32,348 nt of DNA from an uncultured Erysipelotrichaceae bacterium (GTDB taxonomy: Bacteria > Bacillota_I > Bacilli_A > Erysipelotrichales > Erysipelotrichaceae), in the NCBI GenBank assembly GCA_944326795.1, contig CALVFJ010000020.1, positions 1 to 32,348 of the forward strand, given 5' to 3'. The translations under genes and the position numbers were made by a program. Every line of letters starts with the position of its first letter. The stretch's first letter is position 1. Of the stretch, positions 6,812-15,516 are shown piece by piece. The notes beneath the pieces are model-generated. The model was not told the origin of the DNA. It worked only from the letters and a program-made list of their open reading frames with translations, and searched no databases.

Positions 6812-7915
6812 ATGTTTTTAGCAATAAAAGAGATTAAATATCTAAAAGGCCGATATTTATTGATCATTAGCGTTGTAGCTTTGATCTTTTATCTGGTCTT
6901 TTTTCTTACAAGTTTGGCATACGGTCTGGCAAAAGCTAACCGGAGTGCTATCGATCATTTTAAGGTAAGTGGCATTATCATCGATTCTGCGGCAAATAAC
7001 AATATTACGGTATCAAGCATTGCTCAAAACAGTGTTGAAGCTTTATTTGATCATGATCATGAACCTTTAAATATTGCACTTAGCAACGTCTATCACATAA
7101 GCAAAAGTAAAAACGAAAAATTGTTAAGTGTTGCCTTTGTTGGAACTATAGACGATTCTAGATTGGTTCCCGTTTTGCTAGAAGGCAGACAAATCAATGC
7201 AAACAATGAAGTAATTGCCAGTATTTCTTTGAAGCAGGATGGAATATCCTTGAATGACAAGATTAGAGATAGCAAGACCGATCGAACCTATGAAATCGTT
7301 GGGTTTACCAAGGAAGCAAAATACAATACTTTACCAGTAATTTATATCCGGCTTGACTTAATATCTCCACCAATGCAGGCATATAAAAATGCAGAAGCCC
7401 TTAGCGGAGCGACAGAAGATATGCCGCAGCGCATAAATGCGCTTGCGGTATTTAAGGATGATGTTATCAAATTGCCATCAGGGTTAATATATCTGCCAAG
7501 CGAGGAAGTTATCAATAAGCTGCCGGGATATCAAGCACAGGTATTGACCTTTGGAATGATGATTGGTTTTTTAAGCATGATATCTGCAATCATCATCGGC
7601 ATCTTCATGTATATCTTGACGATCCAAAAGAGCAGTAGTTTTGGAATCTTAAAAGCTCAAGGTTTCAATAACGCTTATATCATCAAAGCAGTTATCTTGC
7701 AAACCATCATCATTACTTTTGTCGGCTTGCTTATAGGCTATCTGATATGTATGATCTCGATAAAGCTATTGCCATCTAAAGTGCCGACATCGATCAATTA
7801 TTGGTTTTATCTGGTTATTTCTTTGTTAACATCATTATTTGCATTAGCAGGATCATTGTTTTCGGTACGCGCCGTTACTAAGATCGATCCTTTAGAAGCA
7901 ATAAGAGGAGCTTAA
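6812..7915 (+). CDS. FtsX-like ABC transporter permease (HrtB/DevC type)
   Basis: A 367-residue permease with FtsX/MacB topology. One N-terminal helix (about residues 15-38) is followed by a large extracytoplasmic domain (about 40-240) and three C-terminal helices (about 245-275, 290-315, 330-352). The N-terminal MFLAIKEIKY and the LTSLAYGLAKANR segment resemble HrtB, the permease of haem-efflux systems, and DevC-like permeases. It ends KIDPLEAIRGA, a standard FtsX-family C-terminus contacting the ATPase. The ATPase gene starts two bases after the stop. Export of a toxic hydrophobic compound such as haem is plausible, but no haem sensor pair (HssRS) is present here, so the substrate stays open. 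Confidence 0.85.
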   Translation: MFLAIKEIKYLKGRYLLIISVVALIFYLVFFLTSLAYGLAKANRSAIDHFKVSGIIIDSAANNNITVSSIAQNSVEALFDHDHEPLNIALSNVYHISKSKNEKLLSVAFVGTIDDSRLVPVLLEGRQINANNEVIASISLKQDGISLNDKIRDSKTDRTYEIVGFTKEAKYNTLPVIYIRLDLISPPMQAYKNAEALSGATEDMPQRINALAVFKDDVIKLPSGLIYLPSEEVINKLPGYQAQVLTFGMMIGFLSMISAIIIGIFMYILTIQKSSSFGILKAQGFNNAYIIKAVILQTIIITFVGLLIGYLICMISIKLLPSKVPTSINYWFYLVISLLTSLFALAGSLFSVRAVTKIDPLEAIRGA

Positions 7916-7916
7916 G

Positions 7917-8600
7917 ATGAGCACGATAAGATTGATAGATATTTATAAAGCATTTAAAGATGGCGATAATACCGTACATGCGTTATTTCCTACGACCTTT
8001 ACCATCGAAAAGAATGAATTTGTAGCTATAATAGGTCCTAGCGGTAGTGGCAAATCAACGTTATTGACAATGATAGGTGCCCTGCAAGAGCCAAGTGGCG
8101 GTAAACTTTATATTGATGATGTAGATATAGCTTTGTTAAATGATAAGCAAAAAGCTAAATTACGTTTTGAAAAGATAGGGTTTGTCTTACAGTCGGCAAA
8201 TTTATTACCATTTTTAAAGATAAATGAGCAATTAGAGCTTAAAGCTAAATATGCAAAAAAAAGATATGATCAAAAGGAAAGCAACAAGTTACTTACGCAA
8301 TTAGGCATTGAAAAATTAGCTGATAAATATCCCAATAAACTTTCAGGAGGTGAAAGACAACGTGCAGCTATTGCTTATGCATTGTATGGGGATCCGGTGT
8401 TGATCTTGGCAGATGAACCTACAGCTAGCTTAGATGGTCAAAAATCACTGGAAGTAGTTGCGCTGCTTAAAGAAATTGCCAAAAAGCAAAATAAAGCTGT
8501 TATCATGGTAACTCATGATAATAGGCTGCTACATTATTGTGATCGAATCCTTAAGATCGAAGATGGCGTATTGCAAGAAGTTGCTCATTCTGAGATATAG
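7917..8600 (+). CDS. ABC transporter ATP-binding protein (HrtA/LolD/MacB type)
   Basis: A 227-residue ATPase of the class that pairs with FtsX-like permeases. Walker A is GPSGSGKST (residues 40-48), the signature LSGGERQR is at 141-148, Walker B is LILADEPTASLD from 161, and the switch His is in MVTHD. AGAGGAG within the end of the permease gene is the ribosome binding site. It forms a two-gene ABC cassette with the upstream permease and powers its mechanotransmission or export cycle. No terminator is obvious after the stop. Confidence 0.93.
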   Translation: MSTIRLIDIYKAFKDGDNTVHALFPTTFTIEKNEFVAIIGPSGSGKSTLLTMIGALQEPSGGKLYIDDVDIALLNDKQKAKLRFEKIGFVLQSANLLPFLKINEQLELKAKYAKKRYDQKESNKLLTQLGIEKLADKYPNKLSGGERQRAAIAYALYGDPVLILADEPTASLDGQKSLEVVALLKEIAKKQNKAVIMVTHDNRLLHYCDRILKIEDGVLQEVAHSEI

Positions 8601-8630
8601 CAATAAGCATCTTTTTAAAGGTTGAAACTA

Positions 8631-8664
8631 TTATTGAACAGCTTGTTCAATAATGCGATATAAT
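8631..8664 (+). promoter_or_regulatory. Promoter of glycerate kinase with palindromic operator
   Basis: TTATTGAACA (8631-8640), GCT and TGTTCAATAA (8644-8653) are a perfect inverted repeat with 10-bp arms. TATAAT at 8659-8664 is the -10; TTGAAC (8634-8639), within the left arm, is a possible -35 with a long 19-bp spacer. No T-run follows, so an operator is more likely than a terminator. Confidence 0.5.
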
Positions 8665-8684
8665 AAATCAAAGAGGAACATTTG

Positions 8685-9932
8685 ATGAAAAATTTAAAAA
8701 AAGATATGCAAGCAATCATTCAAACGATATTGCCAAAGATATCTCCAGATAATACGGTCATAAATGGATTGCGTGATTTTCAGTTGCCTAAAGGCAATCT
8801 ATATTTAGTAGCTGTTGGAAAGGCAGCATATACGATGGCTTTAAAAGCTGAACAGTTGTTACATGGGCATATCAAAGATGGCATCGTTTGTACCAAATAT
8901 GGGCATGTCAAAAACGAAATACCGGGCATACGATGTTATGAGGGAGGACATCCGCTAGTGGATGAGAATGGTTTATGGGCAACCAAGCAGATTTTGAAGA
9001 TGACCGAAAACCTTCAAGAGGATGATTTGGTACTATTCTTATTATCTGGCGGAGGGTCGGCTCTGTTTGAAGATCCTTTGATATCTTTGGAAGAACTTAT
9101 TGATATTAATGCGCAGCTCTTGAGAAGCAAGGCGGATATCAAGGAAATTAATACGATTCGCAAAAGATTATCTAAGGTCAAAGGTGGGAAATTTGCAGAA
9201 CATTGTCAGCCAGCTCAGGTATATACCATTGTTTTAAGCGATATCTTAAATGATCCAATTGATATGATCGCTTCTGGACCAACGGCTGCTGATCAAAGCA
9301 CCTATGAACATGCAGAACAAATCGTTAATAAGTATCATTTACCATTAAGTAATGAAGCTAAAAGATGCTTGCAAATTCCAACGATCAAAACAGTTAAGAA
9401 TAGTAAGATCTGTATTGGAGCAGGAGCAAGTATTTTAGCACAAGTGGTGAAGGAAGCATGTGAAGATTTGGGATATCATTCCGCTATCTTGACCGATCAG
9501 CTTGATTGTGAAGCCCGTGAAGCTGGAAGGTTCATGGGAGCTATGGCTAAATATAACCAAAATTGTAATAAAAAGATAGCATATATCATCGCGGGAGAAA
9601 CAACAGTAAATGTTTGTGGAAAAGGAAAAGGCGGACGCAATCAAGAGATGGCCTTAACAGCTGCAAGTTATTTAGATGGTATGGATAATGTCGCTTTTTT
9701 TGCTTTTGGATCGGATGGAACCGATGGGCCAACCGATGCTGCTGGCGGATATGTAGATGGAAATACTTTAAATGATTTAAATAAGCAAGGCATCAGCATT
9801 GAAAAAGCTCTAATAGATAATGATTCTTATCATGCCTTAGCAAAATGCGATGGATTGATCATTACCGGACCTACTGGTACCAATATAAATGATGTGGCCG
9901 TATTACTGATATGTGAAAAAAATAATAAATAA
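8685..9932 (+). CDS. Glycerate 2-kinase, MOFRL/GckA family (type II)
   Basis: A 415-residue protein matching type II glycerate kinases (DUF4147 plus MOFRL domains). It phosphorylates D-glycerate at the 2-position using ATP, feeding glycolysis. Characteristic segments are VAVGKAAYTMA (about 45), GGHPLVDENG (about 88), LLSGGGSALFE (about 125) and, in the MOFRL domain, GRNQEMAL and FGSDGTDGPTDAAGGYVDG (about 340-355). A TTG at 8682 is in frame, but GAGGA is seven bases from the ATG at 8685, which is used. No hydroxypyruvate or tartronate pathway gene is adjacent, so regulation by an unlinked repressor acting at 8631-8653 is inferred. Confidence 0.93.
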   Translation: MKNLKKDMQAIIQTILPKISPDNTVINGLRDFQLPKGNLYLVAVGKAAYTMALKAEQLLHGHIKDGIVCTKYGHVKNEIPGIRCYEGGHPLVDENGLWATKQILKMTENLQEDDLVLFLLSGGGSALFEDPLISLEELIDINAQLLRSKADIKEINTIRKRLSKVKGGKFAEHCQPAQVYTIVLSDILNDPIDMIASGPTAADQSTYEHAEQIVNKYHLPLSNEAKRCLQIPTIKTVKNSKICIGAGASILAQVVKEACEDLGYHSAILTDQLDCEAREAGRFMGAMAKYNQNCNKKIAYIIAGETTVNVCGKGKGGRNQEMALTAASYLDGMDNVAFFAFGSDGTDGPTDAAGGYVDGNTLNDLNKQGISIEKALIDNDSYHALAKCDGLIITGPTGTNINDVAVLLICEKNNK

Positions 9933-9987
9933 AGTCTTTATTGTTCTTGAGATAGTAGTATAATATCTTTAAGAAAGAGGAGCTTTT

Positions 9988-10680
9988 ATGAAAAAATTAT
10001 TTATCTTAATTGCTTTATGTATGTTGATGTCTGGCTGTTCGAGCAACTCAACACCAGAACAAACACAAAGCACTAGTACTACATCAACAACAGAAGAAAC
10101 AACGCCACCAGAAACAACTACACCTGAGTCAACTGAAGAAAGTGCTGAAGAGTTTGTCTTCACAAGAGGAAGCGTTACAGATGGAGTATATTCCAACGAA
10201 TCACTGGGTATCAATATTACCGTACCAACAGGATTTGTCGCCTTATCAGATGAACAGCTTAATTCTTTGGTAACCACAAGTGCTGATAGCAAAGGTATCG
10301 ATAATTTCCAAGAGGCCATTGATTCACAAGTCGTAACTTATGATTTTGGCATGGTCGATGGCAGCGGCAATGGCAGTGTCTTGGTCGGCATCGAGAACCT
10401 TGCTTTAGAAGGTGCTGAAGGTTTGGTAAATAATGAAAGCGAATACTTGGCATTTGTTACTGCTAATTTAAGTGCTGATCCAAATGCAGCATATAGCTTT
10501 AGCGATGTATATGAATTTGATGGTTTAGAGGATACATGGTATGCGGTTGATTGTATCGAAAGCAATAATCAGGTCAACAGCATCATCTTAGTTAAATATC
10601 TTGGTAAATATGTTGCTACGATCATTTATAATTATACTGAGGGAACCGATCCTTCGGCTGTATTGAGCCAGATAAGTTAA
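9988..10680 (+). CDS. Predicted lipoprotein of unknown function
   Basis: A 230-residue protein with a lipoprotein signal peptide: MKK, a hydrophobic stretch and the lipobox MSGC, so C17 should be lipidated and the protein anchored outside the membrane. Residues 20-50 form a Thr/Ser/Glu/Pro linker. The remainder is a compact acidic domain (about 55-230), with GINITVPTGFVALSDEQL and a Tyr-containing C-terminal strand region, resembling small PsbP/DUF-type lipoprotein domains only in general style. I do not recognise the family. TATAAT at about 9960 and AGAGGAG before the ATG support expression as a single gene, ending at the terminator at 10682. Confidence 0.85.
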   Translation: MKKLFILIALCMLMSGCSSNSTPEQTQSTSTTSTTEETTPPETTTPESTEESAEEFVFTRGSVTDGVYSNESLGINITVPTGFVALSDEQLNSLVTTSADSKGIDNFQEAIDSQVVTYDFGMVDGSGNGSVLVGIENLALEGAEGLVNNESEYLAFVTANLSADPNAAYSFSDVYEFDGLEDTWYAVDCIESNNQVNSIILVKYLGKYVATIIYNYTEGTDPSAVLSQIS

Positions 10681-10681
10681 T

Positions 10682-10714
10682 AAAAAAGCCTTGGTTAGAC
10701 TAAGGCTTTTCTTT
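10682..10714. terminator. Bidirectional terminator between lipoprotein and GrpB-family genes
   Basis: AAAAGCCTT (10684-10692) pairs with AAGGCTTTT (10702-10710), with A-run before and T-run after, so it can serve both converging genes. It overlaps the last codons of the minus-strand gene. Confidence 0.8.
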
Positions 10715-11275
10715 TGCAATTTTGGTATAGTATGTGATAAAAGCGGTTTTGGCATTGGTATATCCATCGCGATCATGGATGAACTTTGGCCATATCTTTA
10801 GTTTAAGTCGTTCATATGCCTTGGCAATTGATGGATGAAAGATAAGATAATCACGAAAGTATATTTCATCGATATCGTCCATATAGTGTAAATGAATATG
10901 AAAGACTTTATCGGCGAAACCGTTAATCGTATATCCTTTATTAAAACTGCAGCGATGGCGATCTTTAGCCATGCATAGATAACCATTTTTAATAAGTATT
11001 CTATAGATTTTAGTCATATCTTTTGTTTTCGGTATGACCAAAAGGATATCGATAATAGGTTTTGCCCAAATTATGGGAATGGCAGTTGAACCGATATGGT
11101 GTATAGAAATATGGGGATCGTCGATTATTTTTTCTAAAGATCTTTTTTCGTCATTGAACCATTTTTCCCATCTGTCATCATGTGGTGTTAAAAATATAGG
11201 AAATAATTCCCATAATTCTTCTAAAGAAAGATCGTTTAAGCTTTTTTTATTGCCGTTGTGAGATGTTTTCATCAT
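10700..11275 (-). CDS. GrpB family protein (UPF0157, nucleotidyltransferase fold)
   Basis: A 191-residue protein with the GrpB/UPF0157 core: ISIHHIGSTAIPIIWAKPIID, where GS and the Asp of KPIIDI form the nucleotidyltransferase-like active site. HIHLH, about 60 residues further on, is also characteristic. The family is widespread, sometimes fused to dephospho-CoA kinase, and lacks a firmly established reaction. The first 20 residues are a polar extension. GAGG lies before the two adjacent ATGs; the first is used. It is transcribed away from the nitroreductase gene at 11353 and converges with the lipoprotein gene. Confidence 0.87.
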   Translation of the reverse strand: MMKTSHNGNKKSLNDLSLEELWELFPIFLTPHDDRWEKWFNDEKRSLEKIIDDPHISIHHIGSTAIPIIWAKPIIDILLVIPKTKDMTKIYRILIKNGYLCMAKDRHRCSFNKGYTINGFADKVFHIHLHYMDDIDEIYFRDYLIFHPSIAKAYERLKLKIWPKFIHDRDGYTNAKTAFITYYTKIAKEKP

Positions 11276-11352
11276 GATATACCTCAGTTTATGATTCTAT
11301 CTTAGCATTAAAATATATAGGATGATATAATAGAATAAAGGTAGGTGTTGAT

Positions 11353-11934
11353 ATGGAAACATTGAAATGTATCAAAACACGAAGAAGTTATCGCAAATTT
11401 TTGCAGAAACCAATTGAAGAGGAAAAGATCAATATTTTATTGTCAGCAGGCAACTATGCACCGAGCGGAAAAAACTGTCAATCTTGTCATTTTATTGTAA
11501 TCGTCAATGAAGATGTACGTAAGGAACTGATTGCCAAAGTAAATGAAGTTTTGACAAATATGAAGCAAACAGATGAAGGTTATGAGCAATTGGCAAATAT
11601 CATTAAGTTGGCAAAAGAAGGTAAATATGTTTTCAATTATGATCCATCATTATTTATTATCATTGCAAATAAGAAGCAAAATGCTAATGCTATGGCAGAT
11701 AGTGCTTGCGCAATCGAAAATATGATGCTTGCTGCTCAAGATATGCAGTTAGGAAGCTGCTATATCAATCAGTTGAAGCATTTGCAGAATGATCCACGGA
11801 TGAATGATTATCTAAAGACAATTGGCTTGCAAGATGATGAGATCGTATGCTGTTCGCTTAGCGTAGGGTATGTTGAGAAATTAAATGATGATGTACCGGA
11901 AAGAAATAGGAATAAAATTACATATATCAGATGA
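11353..11934 (+). CDS. Nitroreductase family protein
   Basis: A 193-residue classical single-domain nitroreductase. TRRSYRKFLQKPIE at the start supplies the FMN phosphate-binding Arg/Ser. NYAPSGKNCQSCHFIVI (about 33-49) is the second motif, and a C-terminal SLSVGYVEK ends the fold. Homodimeric FMN-dependent NAD(P)H reductase activity is expected; the substrate is unknown. An extended -10 (TGATATAAT, 11323-11331) and GTAGGTG precede the ATG. It is monocistronic, closed by the terminator starting at its stop codon. It is distinct from the longer two-half nitroreductase at 1810-2634. Confidence 0.88.
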   Translation: METLKCIKTRRSYRKFLQKPIEEEKINILLSAGNYAPSGKNCQSCHFIVIVNEDVRKELIAKVNEVLTNMKQTDEGYEQLANIIKLAKEGKYVFNYDPSLFIIIANKKQNANAMADSACAIENMMLAAQDMQLGSCYINQLKHLQNDPRMNDYLKTIGLQDDEIVCCSLSVGYVEKLNDDVPERNRNKITYIR

Positions 11935-11962
11935 AACTAGTTAGATATAACTAGTTTTTTTA
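11934..11962 (+). terminator. Rho-independent terminator after nitroreductase
   Basis: AAACTAGTTA (11934-11943), loop GATA and TAACTAGTTT (11948-11957) form a perfect 10-bp stem running into seven T residues. The last base of the stop codon is the first of the stem. Confidence 0.85.
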
Positions 11963-12085
11963 TGCAGATATATTAAGGCTTTGATGACATGATCAACACG
12001 TTTTTTAATATTAAAAATATAAAATTAAGTGATGGTAAAGTTATTAATGCGTTAAGAAGAAATGACTCAAGGATTTGCTGATCAG

Positions 12086-12865
12086 TTATATGATATTTTT
12101 ATCTAACAAAAAATGGTAAATGCCATCATTGATCACATCGTCACAAATATGTTTAGCTATATCTTTTAGTTCTTGTGAGGCGTTTTTCATGGCAATGCCA
12201 TGACCTACGGTCTTTAGCATAGCGATATCATTATTGCCATCGCCAAAGGCCATGGCTTCATCTTTGCTAAATCCATAATATGCTAGCATGGCCTTGATTG
12301 CAGGACCTTTTCCGCCGTCTTTAAGAATTATATCAACAGCACGATCCCACCATGCCATGATTTTTGCTGCTTTTACATCTTGGATGATCGTAGGATATTC
12401 TTCTTTACGCGCTGGTATCATGATCTGATCAACAGCCTCTTGCTCATTAATGGCATTGATATCATCAACGATCTGATAATAGACCTTGCTAAAACCAAAA
12501 TACGTCTTAAGATCATCATCATTGCCATTGGCGGACAAACTATTGCGTGTTGCTAAGACCAAGGGTCTTTGTAGCTTTGTGGCGTTAGCGATCAGTTGGT
12601 TAACATCTTCTTTAGATAAGGGATTGCTAAATAGCGTTTTTTCATGATCATAGCAATAAGAACCGTTATAAGTAAGATAAGCATCAAAGTCAATACCCGC
12701 AAATCTTGAAATTTGAAGCAAAGATCTGCCGGTTGCTATGCATATCTTGATATTTCTTGCTTTTAAGCGCTGCAAAGCGTCGATCGTCTTAGTCGTGATT
12801 TGTTTGGTTTGCATATCGATAAGGGTACCATCGATGTCAAAGAAGATAATTTTGATATTATTCAT
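12086..12865 (-). CDS. Cof-type HAD-IIB family hydrolase
   Basis: A 259-residue HAD phosphatase. Motif I is FFDIDGTLID (D10 nucleophile, D12), motif II the Ser/Thr region CIATGRS, the motif III Lys lies in KDGGKGPAI, and motif IV is AFGDGNNDIAMLK. The C2B-type cap between motifs II and III places it with Cof/YidA/YkrA proteins. It should hydrolyse small phosphorylated metabolites in the cytoplasm. GAGG precedes the ATG on the minus strand. It is divergent from nrdA. The 120 bases before its 3-prime end hold no gene I can support. Confidence 0.9.
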   Translation of the reverse strand: MNNIKIIFFDIDGTLIDMQTKQITTKTIDALQRLKARNIKICIATGRSLLQISRFAGIDFDAYLTYNGSYCYDHEKTLFSNPLSKEDVNQLIANATKLQRPLVLATRNSLSANGNDDDLKTYFGFSKVYYQIVDDINAINEQEAVDQIMIPARKEEYPTIIQDVKAAKIMAWWDRAVDIILKDGGKGPAIKAMLAYYGFSKDEAMAFGDGNNDIAMLKTVGHGIAMKNASQELKDIAKHICDDVINDGIYHFLLDKNII

Positions 12866-12931
12866 AGCTATGCCTCATCATTTATTAAAAATACTATATC
12901 ATAGTAATCTATTGTCAAAAGAGCATAATCT

Positions 12932-12960
12932 TTGCCAAATAAATTTGCTTTAGGTAAAAT
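12932..12960 (+). promoter_or_regulatory. Promoter of the nrdAB operon
   Basis: TTGCCA (12932-12937), a 17-bp spacer and TAAAAT (12955-12960) lie 21 bases before the nrdA start. I looked for NrdR boxes here and saw none. Confidence 0.6.
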
Positions 12961-12981
12961 AAGCCCAAGGAGCATTATTTC

Positions 12982-15504
12982 ATGAAAGATTATGTAATTA
13001 AAAGGGATGGAAGCATCCAACCATATGATATAAATAAAATAAGAAATGCCATAACTAAGGTATGGCAAAGTACCAGCAAGCAGGTAAAAAGCGAAGTGAT
13101 CGAAGATCTAGTTAGATATGTCGATCATCAGCTGCAAAATAAAGATGAACTAAGTGTAGAGATGATCCAAGATATCGTTGAAGAGAGCTTGATGCAGATG
13201 GGATATTATGTACAAGCTAGAGCTTATATCTTATATCGCCATGAACATTTTCAAAAAAGACAGGTCAAGCAATTGCTATGTCAAGAATTGAAAGATCCAT
13301 CATTAATGATCGTCTTAAATGATATCGAAGAAGATTTTAAAGAAGATGCCTATGCCTTGGATAAGCTTTATCATAAATATCAGCTTTTGACCAAGGAAGA
13401 ACATGCGGCCGATAAAAAGATGGATGATCTTATCAAAGCTGCGATCGAGAGCATTACGATCGAAGCACCTAAATATGAAATGATCGGCGCTTATCTGTTA
13501 GATCATAAGATGAAAAAGCAGATCAAAGAGCAGATGGCTCAATACGGAGTAGAAAGTTTTGCGGCAAAAGTTAGGTTGTTAAGCGATAAAGGCTTATATG
13601 GCAGCTATATCTTAGAAAATTATCGTGAAGATGAGCTGGATGAAGCGGCAACATTCATGGATGAACAACGCGATAAGCTGCTAAATTATAGTGGAATGGA
13701 ATTGCTGTTTAAGCGCTATGTCATTTGTGATCATCAGCATGTTCCGCTAGAAACAGTTCAGGAAATATTTTTAGGAATTGCACTACATCTAGCACTGAAA
13801 GAAAAGCAAGAACGTTTGCATTGGGTAAAAGTATTTTATGATATGTTATCAAAACTGGAAGTTACGATGGCAACCCCGACCTTAAGCAATGCCCGCAAGC
13901 CGTTCAATCAGTTAAGCTCTTGTTTTGTTGATACCGTGGATGATACCTTAGATGGGATATTTCGCAGCATTACCAATTTTTCACAGGTATCTAAATTTGG
14001 CGGAGGCATGGGCTTGTATCTTGGTAAAGTGAGGGCCTTAGGAAGTTCGATCCGTGGCTTTGAAAATGCAGCAGGTGGTGTCATTCGTTGGATCAGGATC
14101 ATCAATGATACGGCGGTAGCTGTTGATCAGTTAGGAGTTAGAAGCGGTGCGGTAGCGGTATATCTAGATGTATGGCATAAAGATATCTTAGATTTTTTAA
14201 ATATCCGGACCAATAATGGCGATGAGCGCTTAAAAGCGCATGATGTATTTCCAGGAGTATGTTATCCAGATTATTTTTGGCAGCAATGCGCTAAAGATCT
14301 AAATCAAAGCTGGTATTTATTTGATCCTCATGAAGTAAAAAAGATCATGGGCTTTGCGTTAGAGGATAGCTATGGTGATGAATGGGTAAGACGTTATAAA
14401 GCATGTATCAAAGATCGTCGTTTATCCCGTAAAGAAGTATTGTTGAAAGATCTGGTACGGATGATCTTAAGATCAGCGGTTGAAACCGGTACGCCTTTTG
14501 TCTTTAATCGCGATATCGTCAATAAATATAATCCTAATAAACATGCGGGCATGATCTATTGCTCAAATCTATGTACGGAAATTGCCCAGAATATGTCGCC
14601 GATCATTCATCTAGATCAACAAACAGTTGAAAAAGATGGAGAAACGATCATCGTTGAAAGAAATCAAGCAGGAGATTTTGTAGTATGTAATCTAGCTAGC
14701 TTATCATTGGGCAATATCGATGTCGATGATCGCTTGCATTTTACCAAAATTATTCATGCGGTTGTTAGAGCTTTGGACAATGTCATCGATCTTAATTATT
14801 ATCCTTTGCCTTATGCTAAAGTGACCAATCAAAAATATCGTTCGATCGGCTTAGGGGTATCGGGATATCATCATCTATTAGCGAAAAAGCATATTGCTTG
14901 GGAATCAAAGGAACATTTAGATTTCGTTGATGAGTTATTTGAATTTATCAATTATGAAACGATCAAGGCTTCAAATGAGCTTGCCAAAGAAAAAGGTTGT
15001 TATAGCTTATTTGCGGGCAGTGATTGGGAAAACGGCGATTATTTTAAGCTTCGAAGCTATGATAGTGAAAAATGGATAGAACTTAGCCAAAACGTAACAA
15101 AATATGGCATGCGTAATGCTCATCTTTTAGCTATTGCGCCAACTGGATCAACCAGTATCATTGCTAATACTAGTGCTGGCATCGATCCGATCATGAATAA
15201 ATTTTTCTTAGAAGAAAAAAAAGGCAGCATGTTGGCAAGGGTGGCTCCTGATCTAAATCAAGATACTTTCTGGTATTATAAGCAAGCGCATCATATCGAT
15301 CAAACATTCTCGATCAAAGCCTGCGCACGTCGTTCCCGTCATATCGATCAGGCACAAAGCATGAATCTTTATATAACTAATGATTATACGATGCGGCAAT
15401 TATTGAATCTATATATCTTAGCTAATCAGTTAGAAGTTAAGACGATCTATTATGTTCGCAGTCGTTCGTTAGAAGTTGAAGAATGTGAAAGCTGTTCAGC
15501 TTAA
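12982..15504 (+). CDS. nrdA: Ribonucleoside-diphosphate reductase, class I, alpha subunit
   Basis: An 840-residue catalytic subunit that reduces ribonucleotides to deoxyribonucleotides. An ATP-cone occupies about residues 3-95 (VIKRDGSIQPYDINKI), implying dATP/ATP overall activity control. The active site is complete: C314 (SSCF), N529/C531/E533 (NLCTE) and C569 (VCNL) for chemistry, Y823/Y824 for radical transfer, and C835-x-x-C838 at the tail for re-reduction. PTGSTS also fits the barrel. AAGGAG precedes the ATG. nrdB follows after 12 bases. The cone and NrdB type favour class Ia-like over NrdEF; no nrdI or nrdH neighbour is present. Confidence 0.96.
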   Translation: MKDYVIKRDGSIQPYDINKIRNAITKVWQSTSKQVKSEVIEDLVRYVDHQLQNKDELSVEMIQDIVEESLMQMGYYVQARAYILYRHEHFQKRQVKQLLCQELKDPSLMIVLNDIEEDFKEDAYALDKLYHKYQLLTKEEHAADKKMDDLIKAAIESITIEAPKYEMIGAYLLDHKMKKQIKEQMAQYGVESFAAKVRLLSDKGLYGSYILENYREDELDEAATFMDEQRDKLLNYSGMELLFKRYVICDHQHVPLETVQEIFLGIALHLALKEKQERLHWVKVFYDMLSKLEVTMATPTLSNARKPFNQLSSCFVDTVDDTLDGIFRSITNFSQVSKFGGGMGLYLGKVRALGSSIRGFENAAGGVIRWIRIINDTAVAVDQLGVRSGAVAVYLDVWHKDILDFLNIRTNNGDERLKAHDVFPGVCYPDYFWQQCAKDLNQSWYLFDPHEVKKIMGFALEDSYGDEWVRRYKACIKDRRLSRKEVLLKDLVRMILRSAVETGTPFVFNRDIVNKYNPNKHAGMIYCSNLCTEIAQNMSPIIHLDQQTVEKDGETIIVERNQAGDFVVCNLASLSLGNIDVDDRLHFTKIIHAVVRALDNVIDLNYYPLPYAKVTNQKYRSIGLGVSGYHHLLAKKHIAWESKEHLDFVDELFEFINYETIKASNELAKEKGCYSLFAGSDWENGDYFKLRSYDSEKWIELSQNVTKYGMRNAHLLAIAPTGSTSIIANTSAGIDPIMNKFFLEEKKGSMLARVAPDLNQDTFWYYKQAHHIDQTFSIKACARRSRHIDQAQSMNLYITNDYTMRQLLNLYILANQLEVKTIYYVRSRSLEVEECESCSA

Positions 15505-15516
15505 GAAAGGAAGCTT

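Noticed and set aside
9969..10319. 116-codon open frame on the minus strand
   Set aside because: Its Ser/Val repeats are the reverse reading of the Thr/Glu-rich lipoprotein linker; no start signals.
12866..12981. Search for NrdR boxes upstream of nrdA
   Set aside because: No pair of ACA-rich palindromes resembling the NrdR consensus is visible; only a sigma-70 type promoter.
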